Assembly (NCBI GenBank): GCA_001464385.1 | Contig: LNFB01000347.1 | Coordinates: 1 to 32,840, forward strand | Direction: 5' to 3' | DNA: 32,840 nucleotides | From: Deltaproteobacteria bacterium Ga0077550 | GTDB taxonomy: Bacteria; Myxococcota_A; Polyangia; Nannocystales; Nannocystaceae | In this document: positions 16,508 through 24,078 of the stretch, one piece after another | How the letters are laid out: each line of letters starts with the position of its first letter | Numbering within the stretch: position 1 is the first letter of the stretch | The notes under the pieces: generated by a model | What the model saw: only the letters and a program-made list of their open reading frames with translations | Databases searched by the model: none | What the model was told of the DNA's origin: nothing | Translations under genes and position numbers: made by a program

Positions 16508-19219
16508 TCAGCCCCAGCGCAGCTCGACGCGCTCGCAGCCCACCGTCGCGAAGGCGGCCCAGTGGAACGGATCGGCGAACGGCTTGTCGACGCCACTGGC
16601 GACGTCCGCGATCGTGTGGGCGAGCTCGTTCTCCGACGCGCGATCGAGCCCGTGACGCATCGTCTCGAGGATGGCGATCGTCGCGGGACGATCGAGCGCG
16701 GCGAGCTCGTCGCGTGCCTGACGAACCAACGCGGCCACATCGACCACGCCCGGCTCGCACGCCGCGAGCCGCCGATAGAAGAGCACCGCGAACACCGCAC
16801 TCGTCACGTCGTAGACCGGCCACAGCGCGCACACGACGACGCCGGCGCCCGCGATGCGCAGCGCACCGGGCAGCCCCTGCGCCTCGTCGACGTCGCCGAC
16901 GCGCAAGGCTCCCTGCCCCGAGTCGCACGCCGCGAGGAACACCAGCCCGCACGCACCCAGCGCGTCCTCCACGAGGATGTCCGCGGTGGTCCACAGCTCC
17001 GCGAGCTGAAGCAACTGCCCGTGCTCGTACGCGCCCCAAAGGCTACCGCGCGTGGCGTGCTCGAGCTGGCGATCGACGAGCGCACCGCCGTCGTCGAGGC
17101 GCTCGATCAACCGCCCCGCGTCGACGTCGGCGTAGCGCGAGCCGTCGTCGCGCTCGATCCAACGCCCTGCTTGCTCCGCCGCGAGCGCGAGCGGATCCCC
17201 GGCGAGCGGCCAGCCCCAGCGCGCGTCGGGATGCGTGAGCAGTGCCGACCCGAGCGGCTGCAGCGGCCGCGCGAGCCCGTGCCCGGCGAAGTGCAGCACG
17301 CCGCACCCCGGCACCGCGGCTCGGATCGCGCCCTCGTCCGCCTTGCCGTCGAGCAACAGCTCGACCTCGCATCCGCGCCCACGCACGAGCGACGCGACCG
17401 CGCTCGCTTCGATCTTCGCCATCGGGAGATCGCGGGTCGGATTGCCGACTGCGAGCACCTTCGCTGCGACCGTCGGCAGCTGGCCGCGCGCGTCGAGCCA
17501 CTCTGCGAGGCTGGGGGCGACGCGCACGTCGAGGCCCGCGAGGCTGGGCAGCGCCCACCACGGGATCAGGTGGAGCACGCGATGCGGAACGATCGTCAGC
17601 GCATGCAGCCCATGCTGCTGCACCAGCGCCGCGAGCTGTCGGCCGAGCGCAGCGTCGGACTTGCGCAGCAACAACGCGAGCGCGCGCTCCGGATCGACCG
17701 GGCTCGATGCCGCCAGCTCGAGCACCCAGCCACTGAGCTCGTCGGAGCTCTCGTCGTCGAAGAGGAGCCGCACGAGCGCGGCGTGGGGAAGATCGTCGAG
17801 CAGCACCGCCGCGCCCGGTCGGTCCGTGTCGCCGGCGGTGATGAGCACCATCAGCAGCCCCGAATGCGTGCAGCCGAAACAGACGATGCCCTCGCCGGGC
17901 GCGAGGCGGGCCGCCACCTCGGCGATGCTCGGGGTGGCGAGGCTCGTGGTCGCGAGCTCCGGCCGCGCCGAGCGATAGGCCTCGAGCGAAGCCGCCGACC
18001 TGGAGATCTGCGCACCCAACGGATCGCGATCGAGATCGGTCGCCGGGCCAGGCGTGCCGGCGACGCCGCGATCGATCGCTGCGAGCTCGGCCTCGAGCTC
18101 GAGCAGGCGACGACCGGCCGGGGATCGCCGCAGCTTCGCCGCGTGACGCAGCCGTAGGCTCTTGATGCGCTCGAACGCCCCGAGCGCGTCGGCAAAGCGA
18201 CCCCGCCGGGCATGGGCGAGCGCGAGGTTGATCGCGTCCTTGCTGAAACGCGTGCCGAGCTCCTCGATGGCCTCGTCGCTCACGGCGCGCAGATACTCAG
18301 CTTCCTCGCGCGGCAAGAGCGGCTCGAGCACCGCGATCGCGCGCTCGTCGTCGCCGAGGCGCACGCGCAGCATGCCCTCGAGCCAGCTCGCGTTCTCCGT
18401 CTCGCCGCGATCGACGATCGGCGTCAACAGATCTGCGGCCGCACGATCGTCGCCGGCCTCGTGCAGCTGCAGCGCGAACACCAAGGTGTCCGCATCCGAT
18501 GCACCCAGCTCGCGCAAGCGATCGATGAGCGGCCGCCCCACCGCGAGGTGATGGGGCGCGCGTCCAGTTGCGCCCTCGCGCGCCGCCACTGCGCTCGTCA
18601 TGTGCCAGCCCAGCACCGAACGCAGCCCCCTGCGCCGCGACTCGTCGTCGTCGGGGCCGAGCTCGGCGTCGACGATACGCAGGATCTCGGCCGCCACCTC
18701 CTCGCCCTGCGCCTCGTCGCACAGGTCCCCGTAGAGCAGGTCGCCGAGCGTGTAGACGACGTGCTCCCAGTCGCGCTCGCCGACGCCCCACGCGGCGCTC
18801 TCGCGCAGCTTCGTGGCGACCCAGGCGGTGTCGCGCAACGCGTGGCCGGGCGGCAACCGCATCACTGCATTGCACGCGAGCCGGGCGAGCCCCGGTCCAG
18901 CGATGCGCAGCGCATCGACGGCCATCACCGCGCGCCGCTCGTCTTCGTCGGCACGATCGGTGAGCTGGTCGCCGCCCAGCCAGCGCTGGAACGTGTCCGC
19001 GCTCGCTTGCTCGAGCGCGGCGATCGCTTGCTGGAGCTCCGCCGGCTCGGCGATCTCGCGCGCGTGGCCGAGCGCGGCGACGAAGCGATGCCCGAACCGC
19101 AGCAGCGCGAGCGCGATGACATCCGCGCGCTCGCGCTCGACGTCGGTGGCGAGCGCGCGCTGGATCAGCTCGATCTGCGCCTGCGCCTCGACGACGTCGA
19201 TGGGGCGCTCATCCGCCAT
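16508..19219 (-). CDS. TPR-CHAT caspase-like protease
   Basis: 903 aa. Roughly residues 1-400 are alpha-helical, with TPR-like pairs (for example LVFALQLHEAGDDRAAADLL, INLALAHARRGRFADALGAFERI). A linker follows, then a C-terminal CHAT domain from about residue 430. The catalytic dyad is intact: His647 in VLHFAGHG and Cys765 in VFLAACDSGQG, each at the end of a hydrophobic strand as in caspase-like peptidases. The protein has no signal peptide or membrane segment, so it is cytoplasmic. CHAT proteases are typical of conflict and cell-death systems, activated through a sensing partner and cleaving a neighbouring protein. The ATG lies 11 bp inside the end of the upstream gene (19209-19876), so the two are translationally coupled and that protein is the obvious partner or substrate. 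Confidence 0.88.
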   Translation of the reverse strand: MADERPIDVVEAQAQIELIQRALATDVERERADVIALALLRFGHRFVAALGHAREIAEPAELQQAIAALEQASADTFQRWLGGDQLTDRADEDERRAVMAVDALRIAGPGLARLACNAVMRLPPGHALRDTAWVATKLRESAAWGVGERDWEHVVYTLGDLLYGDLCDEAQGEEVAAEILRIVDAELGPDDDESRRRGLRSVLGWHMTSAVAAREGATGRAPHHLAVGRPLIDRLRELGASDADTLVFALQLHEAGDDRAAADLLTPIVDRGETENASWLEGMLRVRLGDDERAIAVLEPLLPREEAEYLRAVSDEAIEELGTRFSKDAINLALAHARRGRFADALGAFERIKSLRLRHAAKLRRSPAGRRLLELEAELAAIDRGVAGTPGPATDLDRDPLGAQISRSAASLEAYRSARPELATTSLATPSIAEVAARLAPGEGIVCFGCTHSGLLMVLITAGDTDRPGAAVLLDDLPHAALVRLLFDDESSDELSGWVLELAASSPVDPERALALLLRKSDAALGRQLAALVQQHGLHALTIVPHRVLHLIPWWALPSLAGLDVRVAPSLAEWLDARGQLPTVAAKVLAVGNPTRDLPMAKIEASAVASLVRGRGCEVELLLDGKADEGAIRAAVPGCGVLHFAGHGLARPLQPLGSALLTHPDARWGWPLAGDPLALAAEQAGRWIERDDGSRYADVDAGRLIERLDDGGALVDRQLEHATRGSLWGAYEHGQLLQLAELWTTADILVEDALGACGLVFLAACDSGQGALRVGDVDEAQGLPGALRIAGAGVVVCALWPVYDVTSAVFAVLFYRRLAACEPGVVDVAALVRQARDELAALDRPATIAILETMRHGLDRASENELAHTIADVASGVDKPFADPFHWAAFATVGCERVELRWG

Positions 19220-19876
19220 GGTCGTGCTCGTCGACCACGATCTCGTATGCGAGCTCGAAGTCCTTCTCGCGGCGCGTGCCGGCGGCCGGATGGCGACCGA
19301 CGCCGAAGCCGTGCCTCTGCCCCAGCCAGCTCGCGCGATACAGGCCGAGCGCGACGGGGCTCACCTGCCGCACCAGCTTGTAGGCCAGCTCAGGCCGGCC
19401 TGCACCGCGGCGATGTGCGGGCTCGCGGCCGCACCGAGCTGGCCGATCAACGCAGCCACGCTGCCCTCTTCGGCCTCGCGATGGATCAGCGCGGCGAGAT
19501 CGTCCGAATCGCCCGTGTCGCGCGAGAGCGCGACGTTCATGACGAGGAAGTGCGCGGGCTTGCCGTAGAAGATCAGCAGGCCGTTGTCCTCGCCGGCGAG
19601 ATCGTCGCCGTCGACGACCCGGGGAAAGCGCACGGTCGTTGGATGGAAGAGCGTCGCCTTGGCGGAGCCGCCGTGCGAGACGATCGCATCGAGGCGGAGG
19701 TTCGCGGAGCCGAACCACTTGCCGGTATCGCGTACGACCAGCGGGCGCAGGAAGACCGCGACGTTGCGGCTGGGCTCGACCGCGCGTGCCGTGCTCGGAC
19801 CGCGCGTCGCTCCCCGAGTGCCCACGAACGCGAGCTCCGCGTCGAGCTCGCCGTCCTCCATCATCCAGTCGGACAT
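19209..19876 (-). pseudogene. Small CHAT-associated protein, interrupted by a -1 frameshift
   Basis: ATG 19876 has an excellent ribosome binding site (AAAGGAGAG about 5 bases upstream). The first frame reads MSDWMMEDGELDAELAFVG, VFLRPLVVRDTGKWFG, FRFP-like VRFPRVVDGDDL, LLIFYGKPAHFLVMNVALSRD, then AASPHIAAVQAGLS and ends out of context at a TGA at 19361. One frame over, the sequence continues sensibly: LAYKLVRQVSPVALGLYR, SWLGQRHGFGVGRHPAAGTRREKDF, and stops at 19209, overlapping the CHAT start. The total of 668 bp is one short of a multiple of three, so a single base appears missing near 19388, restoring about 222 aa. It could be a sequencing error, a recent mutation or programmed slippage. 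I do not recognise the domain. No signal peptide is present. Confidence 0.7.
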
Positions 19877-20007
19877 CCTGGCTCTCCTTTGCCGTCGGCG
19901 AGACCATCGTAGCAGCGGCCCGACTCGGCTGTCGCCGCTCTCCCCAATCCTGTGACGATTCTCGGCGCGAGGTTTGCGGGTACGGACGTGCGATCAAACG
20001 GCCACGC

Positions 20008-20038
20008 TGCGTCCCACGGCGGCCGCCGTGGGTACGCA
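20008..20038 (-). terminator. Strong stem-loop after the frameshifted lipoprotein gene
   Basis: Centre CCCACGGCGGCCGCCGTGGG at 20013-20032 is a perfect 20-bp palindrome, and flanking TGCGT/ACGCA extends the stem by five more pairs with one bulged T. It lies 24 bp past the minus-strand stop at 20062 and before the CHAT-associated gene. It has no T-tract. A transcription terminator is the likely role. Confidence 0.5.
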
Positions 20039-20950
20039 GGCGCGGTCGCCCCGTGGTCGCGCTAGTCGATCGGTTCGTCGGGCACGAACAGCACGCGGGT
20101 GCCGGCGTCGTCGCCGAGCAGCGCGTAGACGCCGTGATGGTTGCCGGCGACCTGCAGCACGCGCTCGGCGGTTCGCGCGCCGAGGTCCGAGGCCGAGATC
20201 GTCCGCTCGATGTGGCCGTCGTCGTCCCAGCGGACGATTGCGCGCGACAGCACGCCGCAGACGCTCGCGCCGCAGCGGGCCAGTCGCGCCGCCTCGAGGC
20301 CCGCGCCGACGTCGAGGATCGTGGGACCGACCTCGGTGCTACCGGTCGCTGTCGTGCGGACCAGGGCGAAGCCGCAGGCCGGTGACGACGGGGCGGTGCC
20401 GCAGGTGCCGGTGCCGATCGACCAGAAGGTCTCGTCGTCGGTGAGCACGCTCGGCTGCTGCTGCCACAGCGTGCTCGGCGGGGGCATCGTCGGGGTGAGC
20501 TCGTCGTCGTCCAGGGTGAAGATCCCGGTCGGGCCGCACGCGGTCATCCACAGCGCGTCGCCGGATGGCGAGACCCCGAAGCTCCAAATGCCGCGGCCGG
20601 CCGAGACGACCTCGGCGATCGCGTCGTCGGTGTCGACGCGGGCGATGGTGCTGTCGAGGCCGGCGAAGAACTCGGGGAGCAGGGTCGAGAGGACGTCGGC
20701 ATCGCGGGTCTCGGCGGGGAAGAGGTAGACGTCGCCGTCGTCGTCGAAATCGAGCAACGCGGCCGCGGCGAGGGGCGCGTCGTCCCACGCGAGCGCGCAG
20801 TCGGCCCCGTGGGCGCGGTGGATCACGAGGGGCTCGTCGCCGTCCGTGCCCTCGACGACGGCGATGGCGACGCCAGCGTCGCTCGCCGCGATCGCGACGA
20901 CCTCCCCGGGCGTGGTCACGACGCAGCGCGATCGCGGCTCGGACGCGCTT

Positions 20951-20990
20951 GCGTCGTCGGTGTCGTCGTCGCGTCGTCGGTGTCGTCGTC
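20951..20990. repeat. Perfect 20-bp tandem duplication inside a coding region
   Basis: Unit GCGTCGTCGGTGTCGTCGTC occurs twice head to tail with no mismatch (20951-20970, 20971-20990). Because 20 is not a multiple of three, each gain or loss shifts the reading frame of the lipoprotein encoded on the minus strand. It encodes part of the acidic DDDTDDA linker. Confidence 0.95.
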
Positions 20991-21027
20991 GACCTCGGCG
21001 GTGACGTCGTCGACCTCGGCGGTGACG
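20991..21027. repeat. 21-bp in-frame tandem repeat next to the 20-bp duplication
   Basis: GACCTCGGCGGTGACGTCGTC at 20991-21011 is followed by a 16-bp partial second copy. On the minus strand it encodes VTAEVDD twice. The 21-bp period keeps the frame, unlike the adjacent 20-bp repeat, so only the latter can switch the gene. Confidence 0.9.
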
Positions 21028-21168
21028 CACGCGGTGAAGAACATCGCGAGCGCGGGGATGCAGATGGAGGTGCGGAGCATGGCGGCCTGCGGTCCCCCCT
21101 TGGTACGTCGATCCGTCGCGACGCGGAATGCCTGGCGCCGCGCAGCGACCGTGCAAGAATCCCCAGCG

Positions 21169-22047
21169 ATGAACTGGGACGACCTCCGCTTCGTGCTCGC
21201 GCTGTCGGACGCGGGCTCCCTGGCCCGCGCCGCGAAGGCGCTGGGGGTCGATCACACGACGGTGGGCCGCCGGATCGAGGCGGCGGAGGCGGCGCTCGGC
21301 GTGTCGTTGTTCACCCGCACGACGACGGGCTACGTGCCGACCGCGGACGCCGATCGACTGCTGGCCGGGATGAAGCAGGTCGAGGAGGCGGTGCTTGCGG
21401 TCGAGCGCAGCGCCCACGCCGATCGCGGGCGCCTCGAGGGCACGGTGCGCGTGACGTCGCCGGAGACGTTCGGCGTCGCCTACCTCGCGCCGCGCCTCGC
21501 CGCGTTCGGGCGCGCGCACCCGGACCTCACCGTCGAGCTCGTGCCGGGGGCCGAGGTCCTCGATCTCGGCCGACGCCAGGCCGAGCTCGCGGTGCGGCCG
21601 TTCCGCTCGACCCACGCGAGCCTCGTGGTCCGCAAGGCCGGCGAGATCCGCTACGGCCTGTTCGCGAGCGCGGCGTACCTCGAGCAGCACCCGGTGCACG
21701 ATGTCGCGGCGCTGCACGAGCACCCGATCCTCGGCGTTCCCGAGGCCAACGCGATCGAGACGATGTGGCTCGAGCGCCTCGATCCGCGCGCACGCCCCAG
21801 CTTCGTCAGCAGCGTGTCGCTCGCGCTGCTCGCCGCGACGCGGGCCGCAGCAGGGATCGCCGTGCTGCCGCGCTACCTCGGCGACGCCGAGCCGACGCTG
21901 ACGCGCATCGCCGTCGACGGCGAACCGACGGAGCCGGTGTGGCTGACCGTGCACCGCGATCTGCGGGACACGCCGCGCGTGCGCGCGTTACTGGATTTCC
22001 TCGGCGACGCGCTCGCGAAGGACGCGGCGATGCTCATGGGCGGATGA
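21169..22047 (+). CDS. LysR-family transcriptional regulator
   Basis: 292 aa from ATG 21169. The N-terminal winged helix-turn-helix is clear: MNWDDLRFVLALSDAGSLARAAKALGVDHTTVGRRI, with the recognition helix at residues about 28-40, then the linker helix EEAVLAVERSAH. The effector domain follows, with GTVRVTSPETFGVAYLAPRLAAFGRAHPDLTVEL described by its flanks (residues about 87-120), ELAVRPFR, and AGIAVLPRYLGD near the C-terminus. The inducer is unknown. The length is normal. It is divergent from the frameshifted lipoprotein gene, which LysR proteins often control, although I see no clear T-N11-A site. It converges on the flavoprotein gene with only 8 bp between stops. Confidence 0.92.
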   Translation: MNWDDLRFVLALSDAGSLARAAKALGVDHTTVGRRIEAAEAALGVSLFTRTTTGYVPTADADRLLAGMKQVEEAVLAVERSAHADRGRLEGTVRVTSPETFGVAYLAPRLAAFGRAHPDLTVELVPGAEVLDLGRRQAELAVRPFRSTHASLVVRKAGEIRYGLFASAAYLEQHPVHDVAALHEHPILGVPEANAIETMWLERLDPRARPSFVSSVSLALLAATRAAAGIAVLPRYLGDAEPTLTRIAVDGEPTEPVWLTVHRDLRDTPRVRALLDFLGDALAKDAAMLMGG

Positions 22048-22055
22048 GGCGGATC

Positions 22056-22610
22056 TCACCCCTCCGGCGGGGAGTCCCAGTCGGTGACGTCCTCGCCCTT
22101 CTCGCGCGACAGGATGTCGATCGCCGCGGCCGCGCCGTCACCCGCGCTGATGATCGCCTGGCTGCGGCCCGGTCGGGCGAGGCGGCCGACGACGTAGACG
22201 CCCGGGACGCCAGAGGCGCCGTTGCGATCGGTCGCGATGCCGTGGGCCTCGGTGTGCTCGAGGCCGAGCATCGTCGACAGGCGTGGGCTCTTGCCCTCGG
22301 AGAGCACGAGGTACTTGGCCTGCAGCGTCTCGTCGCCGTCGAGCGTCACGGTGAAGCCGCCGTCCGTGCGCGCGACCGAGGCGACCCGCGCGTCGCGGAT
22401 CGAGCCGCCCATGGCCTCGACCTGCGCCCGCGCGATCTTCTGGAACTCGCTGCCGTGCAGCTCGGGCACGCCGAGGTAGTTGCGCAGCATGGCCCAGTGC
22501 ATGGCGGTCTTGTCCTGACCGAACACCGTCACCTGCTTGCCGTTCTTCGCCAGGAAGAGCGCGGCACTGAGGCCGCCGGGGCCGTCTCCGATCACGATGA
22601 CGTCGAGCAT
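22056..22610 (-). CDS. Minimal thioredoxin-reductase-like FAD oxidoreductase
   Basis: 184 aa, about half the usual length of thioredoxin reductases. The FAD-binding Rossmann start is perfect (VIVIGDGPGGLSAALFLAKNGKQVTVF, G8-G10-G13). Near the end GVPGVYVVGRLAR and SQAIISAGDGAAAAIDIL match the second flavin-binding motif, although Arg replaces the Asp usually found in VGD. The NADPH domain and the redox CxxC of true thioredoxin reductases are missing, and no internal break is visible, so this is a compact family, not a truncated gene. It may be a flavin carrier or act with a partner. It diverges from a renalase-like gene 76 bp away, so two flavoproteins share one promoter region. Confidence 0.8.
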   Translation of the reverse strand: MLDVIVIGDGPGGLSAALFLAKNGKQVTVFGQDKTAMHWAMLRNYLGVPELHGSEFQKIARAQVEAMGGSIRDARVASVARTDGGFTVTLDGDETLQAKYLVLSEGKSPRLSTMLGLEHTEAHGIATDRNGASGVPGVYVVGRLARPGRSQAIISAGDGAAAAIDILSREKGEDVTDWDSPPEG

Positions 22611-22646
22611 GCGTCGGTGCTAGCACGGGATCCGGCCGCTGCGGAG

Positions 22647-22674
22647 TTGTCGGATCGGGATCGCGGGGTATACC
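22647..22674 (+). promoter_or_regulatory. Possible sigma-70-like promoter for the renalase-like gene
   Basis: TTGTCG (22647-22652), 16-bp spacer, TATACC (22669-22674). The ATG of the renalase-like gene follows 12 bases later, so the message would have almost no leader. The -10 box overlaps the palindrome GGTATACC. Weak but the best candidate in the 76-bp divergent gap. Confidence 0.3.
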
Positions 22675-22686
22675 TCCCTCGCGCCG

Positions 22687-23724
22687 ATGACCGCGCCCGA
22701 CCCGACCGCCGCCGACCCACCGCGCATCGCGGTCGTCGGCGCTGGCCTGGCCGGGTTGATGTGTGCGCGCACGCTCGCCGACCAGGGGCTCGTGGTCCGC
22801 GTGTTCGAGCGCTCGCGCGGCCTCGGCGGGCGGTGTGGCACGCGGCGCGACGGCCCGTGGGCCTTCGACCACGGCGCGCAGTACTTCACCTCCCGCGACC
22901 CGCGGCTCGCCGCGTCGATGGACGACTGGCGGGCGCGTGGGGTGGTCGCGCGGTGGGAGGGCACGGTCATCATCCGCGAGCGGGGCGGCGCTCGATCGGC
23001 GTCCACCGAGCCGAGCGCGACCGATCGCTGGGTCGCGGTGCCGGGCATGGGCGCGCTGGCCCACGATCTCGCGCGCGACCTCGACGTGCAGCGCACGACG
23101 GAGATCGCCGCGATCGTGCGCGACGCGGGCGGCTGGCGAGTGGTCGCGCAGGACGGCGGGACGCACGGCCGCTTCGACGCGGTCCTCGTCGCGATCCCGC
23201 CCGCCCAGGCCCACGCGTTGCTCGCCCCCCACGCGCCCGCGCTCGCGCAGTCGGCCGCCGCCGCGGTGATGCGCCCGACCTGGGCGACGATGCTCGTGCT
23301 GCCGTCGCGCCCCGCGGTCGCGTGGGACGCCGCGTTCGTGAACGACGACGCGATCCTGTCGTGGATCTGCCGCGACTGCAGCAAGCCCGGGCGCGCGCCC
23401 GACGGGGCCGAGACATGGGTGCTGCACGCGACGCACGCGTGGAGCGCCGCTCGCCTCGATGCGGACCGCGAGACGATCGCGGCCGCGATGACGACGGCCT
23501 TCGCCGCGGTGGTGGGCGAGACCGTCGCGCCGATCCACGCGGCCGCCCACCGCTGGGGCTACGCGGCGGCCGACCCCGGCGGCCTCGACGCCTCGCTGTT
23601 CGATCCGAGCCTGGGCCTCGGCGCCGCGGGCGACTGGTGCAGCAGCGCGCGGATCGAGGGTGCGCTCGTCAGCGGCATGGACCTCGCGCAACGCGTGAGG
23701 ATGTCACTCGTCGCGACGTTGTGA
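22687..23724 (+). CDS. Renalase-like FAD-dependent amine oxidase family protein
   Basis: 345 aa from ATG 22687. The N-terminal dinucleotide-binding motif IAVVGAGLAGLMCARTLADQGL is followed by FERSRGLGGRCGTRR and FDHGAQYFTSRD, a combination characteristic of bacterial renalase-like flavoproteins. Further along come VPGMGALAHDLA and a C-terminal GLGAAGDWCSSARIEGALVSGMDLAQRV, the flavin-contacting end of the family. Known renalases oxidise off-pathway dihydro isomers of NAD(P)H back to NAD(P)+. That reaction is likely here but other amine-oxidase-like activities are possible. The protein is cytosolic, with no signal peptide. It is divergent from the minimal thioredoxin-reductase-like gene. Confidence 0.85.
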   Translation: MTAPDPTAADPPRIAVVGAGLAGLMCARTLADQGLVVRVFERSRGLGGRCGTRRDGPWAFDHGAQYFTSRDPRLAASMDDWRARGVVARWEGTVIIRERGGARSASTEPSATDRWVAVPGMGALAHDLARDLDVQRTTEIAAIVRDAGGWRVVAQDGGTHGRFDAVLVAIPPAQAHALLAPHAPALAQSAAAAVMRPTWATMLVLPSRPAVAWDAAFVNDDAILSWICRDCSKPGRAPDGAETWVLHATHAWSAARLDADRETIAAAMTTAFAAVVGETVAPIHAAAHRWGYAAADPGGLDASLFDPSLGLGAAGDWCSSARIEGALVSGMDLAQRVRMSLVATL

Positions 23725-23811
23725 TCCTTCGGCCGTTCCCGCCGCGCCGGCAATCGCGGCGACCGATCGAACATCGTTGCGGCTCGCATCGCGGTGCTAT
23801 CGTGCGCGCCG

Positions 23812-24027
23812 ATGAAAGCCACCTCGATCCTCGCCGCGCTCCTCATCCCCGCCGCCTTCGTCCTCGCCGGCCTCGGCTCCACGCCCGAGGCCGCAGCGGG
23901 CGGCGTCCGCCTGCCGCCGGTCGGCAGCACCTGCGAGACGGTGCTCTGCTCGCCCGGCTCGATCTGCGTCGACACGCGCAGCGGTCCGATGTGCGTGCCC
24001 GACCCGAACGGGCCCTCGGACAGCTGA
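23812..24027 (+). CDS. Small Cys-containing secreted protein
   Basis: 71 aa from ATG 23812, the start directly before a signal peptide (MKATSILAALLIPAAFVLAG). The mature part is about 40 residues with four Cys in the order TCETVLCSPGSICVDTRSGPMC, the spacing of a small disulfide-linked knot. No homologous family comes to mind. An upstream in-frame codon at 23794 would add six residues in front of the signal and is less likely. It may be an extracellular peptide or surface component. It converges on the AgmX-like gene, 51 bp away. Confidence 0.7.
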   Translation: MKATSILAALLIPAAFVLAGLGSTPEAAAGGVRLPPVGSTCETVLCSPGSICVDTRSGPMCVPDPNGPSDS

Positions 24028-24078
24028 TCGCCCGCACCGCGTCGGCGCGCCGCCTTCGACGCGCCGACGACCCGTCGT

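Larger units (their letters stand above)
20062..21080 (-). pseudogene. Propeller-like lipoprotein, frame broken by a 20-bp tandem duplication
   Basis: ATG 21080 opens a good lipoprotein signal (MLRTSICIPALAMFFTAC, Cys18), followed by VTAEVDD repeats and an acidic DDDTDDA run. There an exact 20-bp unit is present twice (20951-20990). Read straight through, the frame terminates at 20916 after 54 residues. Removing one copy gives 999 bp, a continuous 332-aa protein that enters the long downstream frame SASEPRSRCVVTTPGEVVAIAAS at exactly the right codon. The body has propeller-like features (DGDVYLFPAE, STIARVDTDDAIAEVV, GIWSFGVSPSGDALWMTACG, GVYALLGDDAGTRVLFVPD) and several Cys. As sequenced the gene is OFF, but loss of one repeat copy would restore it. 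It diverges from a LysR gene across 88 bp. Confidence 0.8.

Noticed and set aside
19209..19876. Bacterial gasdermin as the partner of the CHAT protease
   Set aside because: The chain lacks a recognisable gasdermin pattern, including an N-terminal palmitoylation-type Cys and a long beta-rich pore domain; its LYR/SWLGQRHGFGVGRHP ending belongs to something else.
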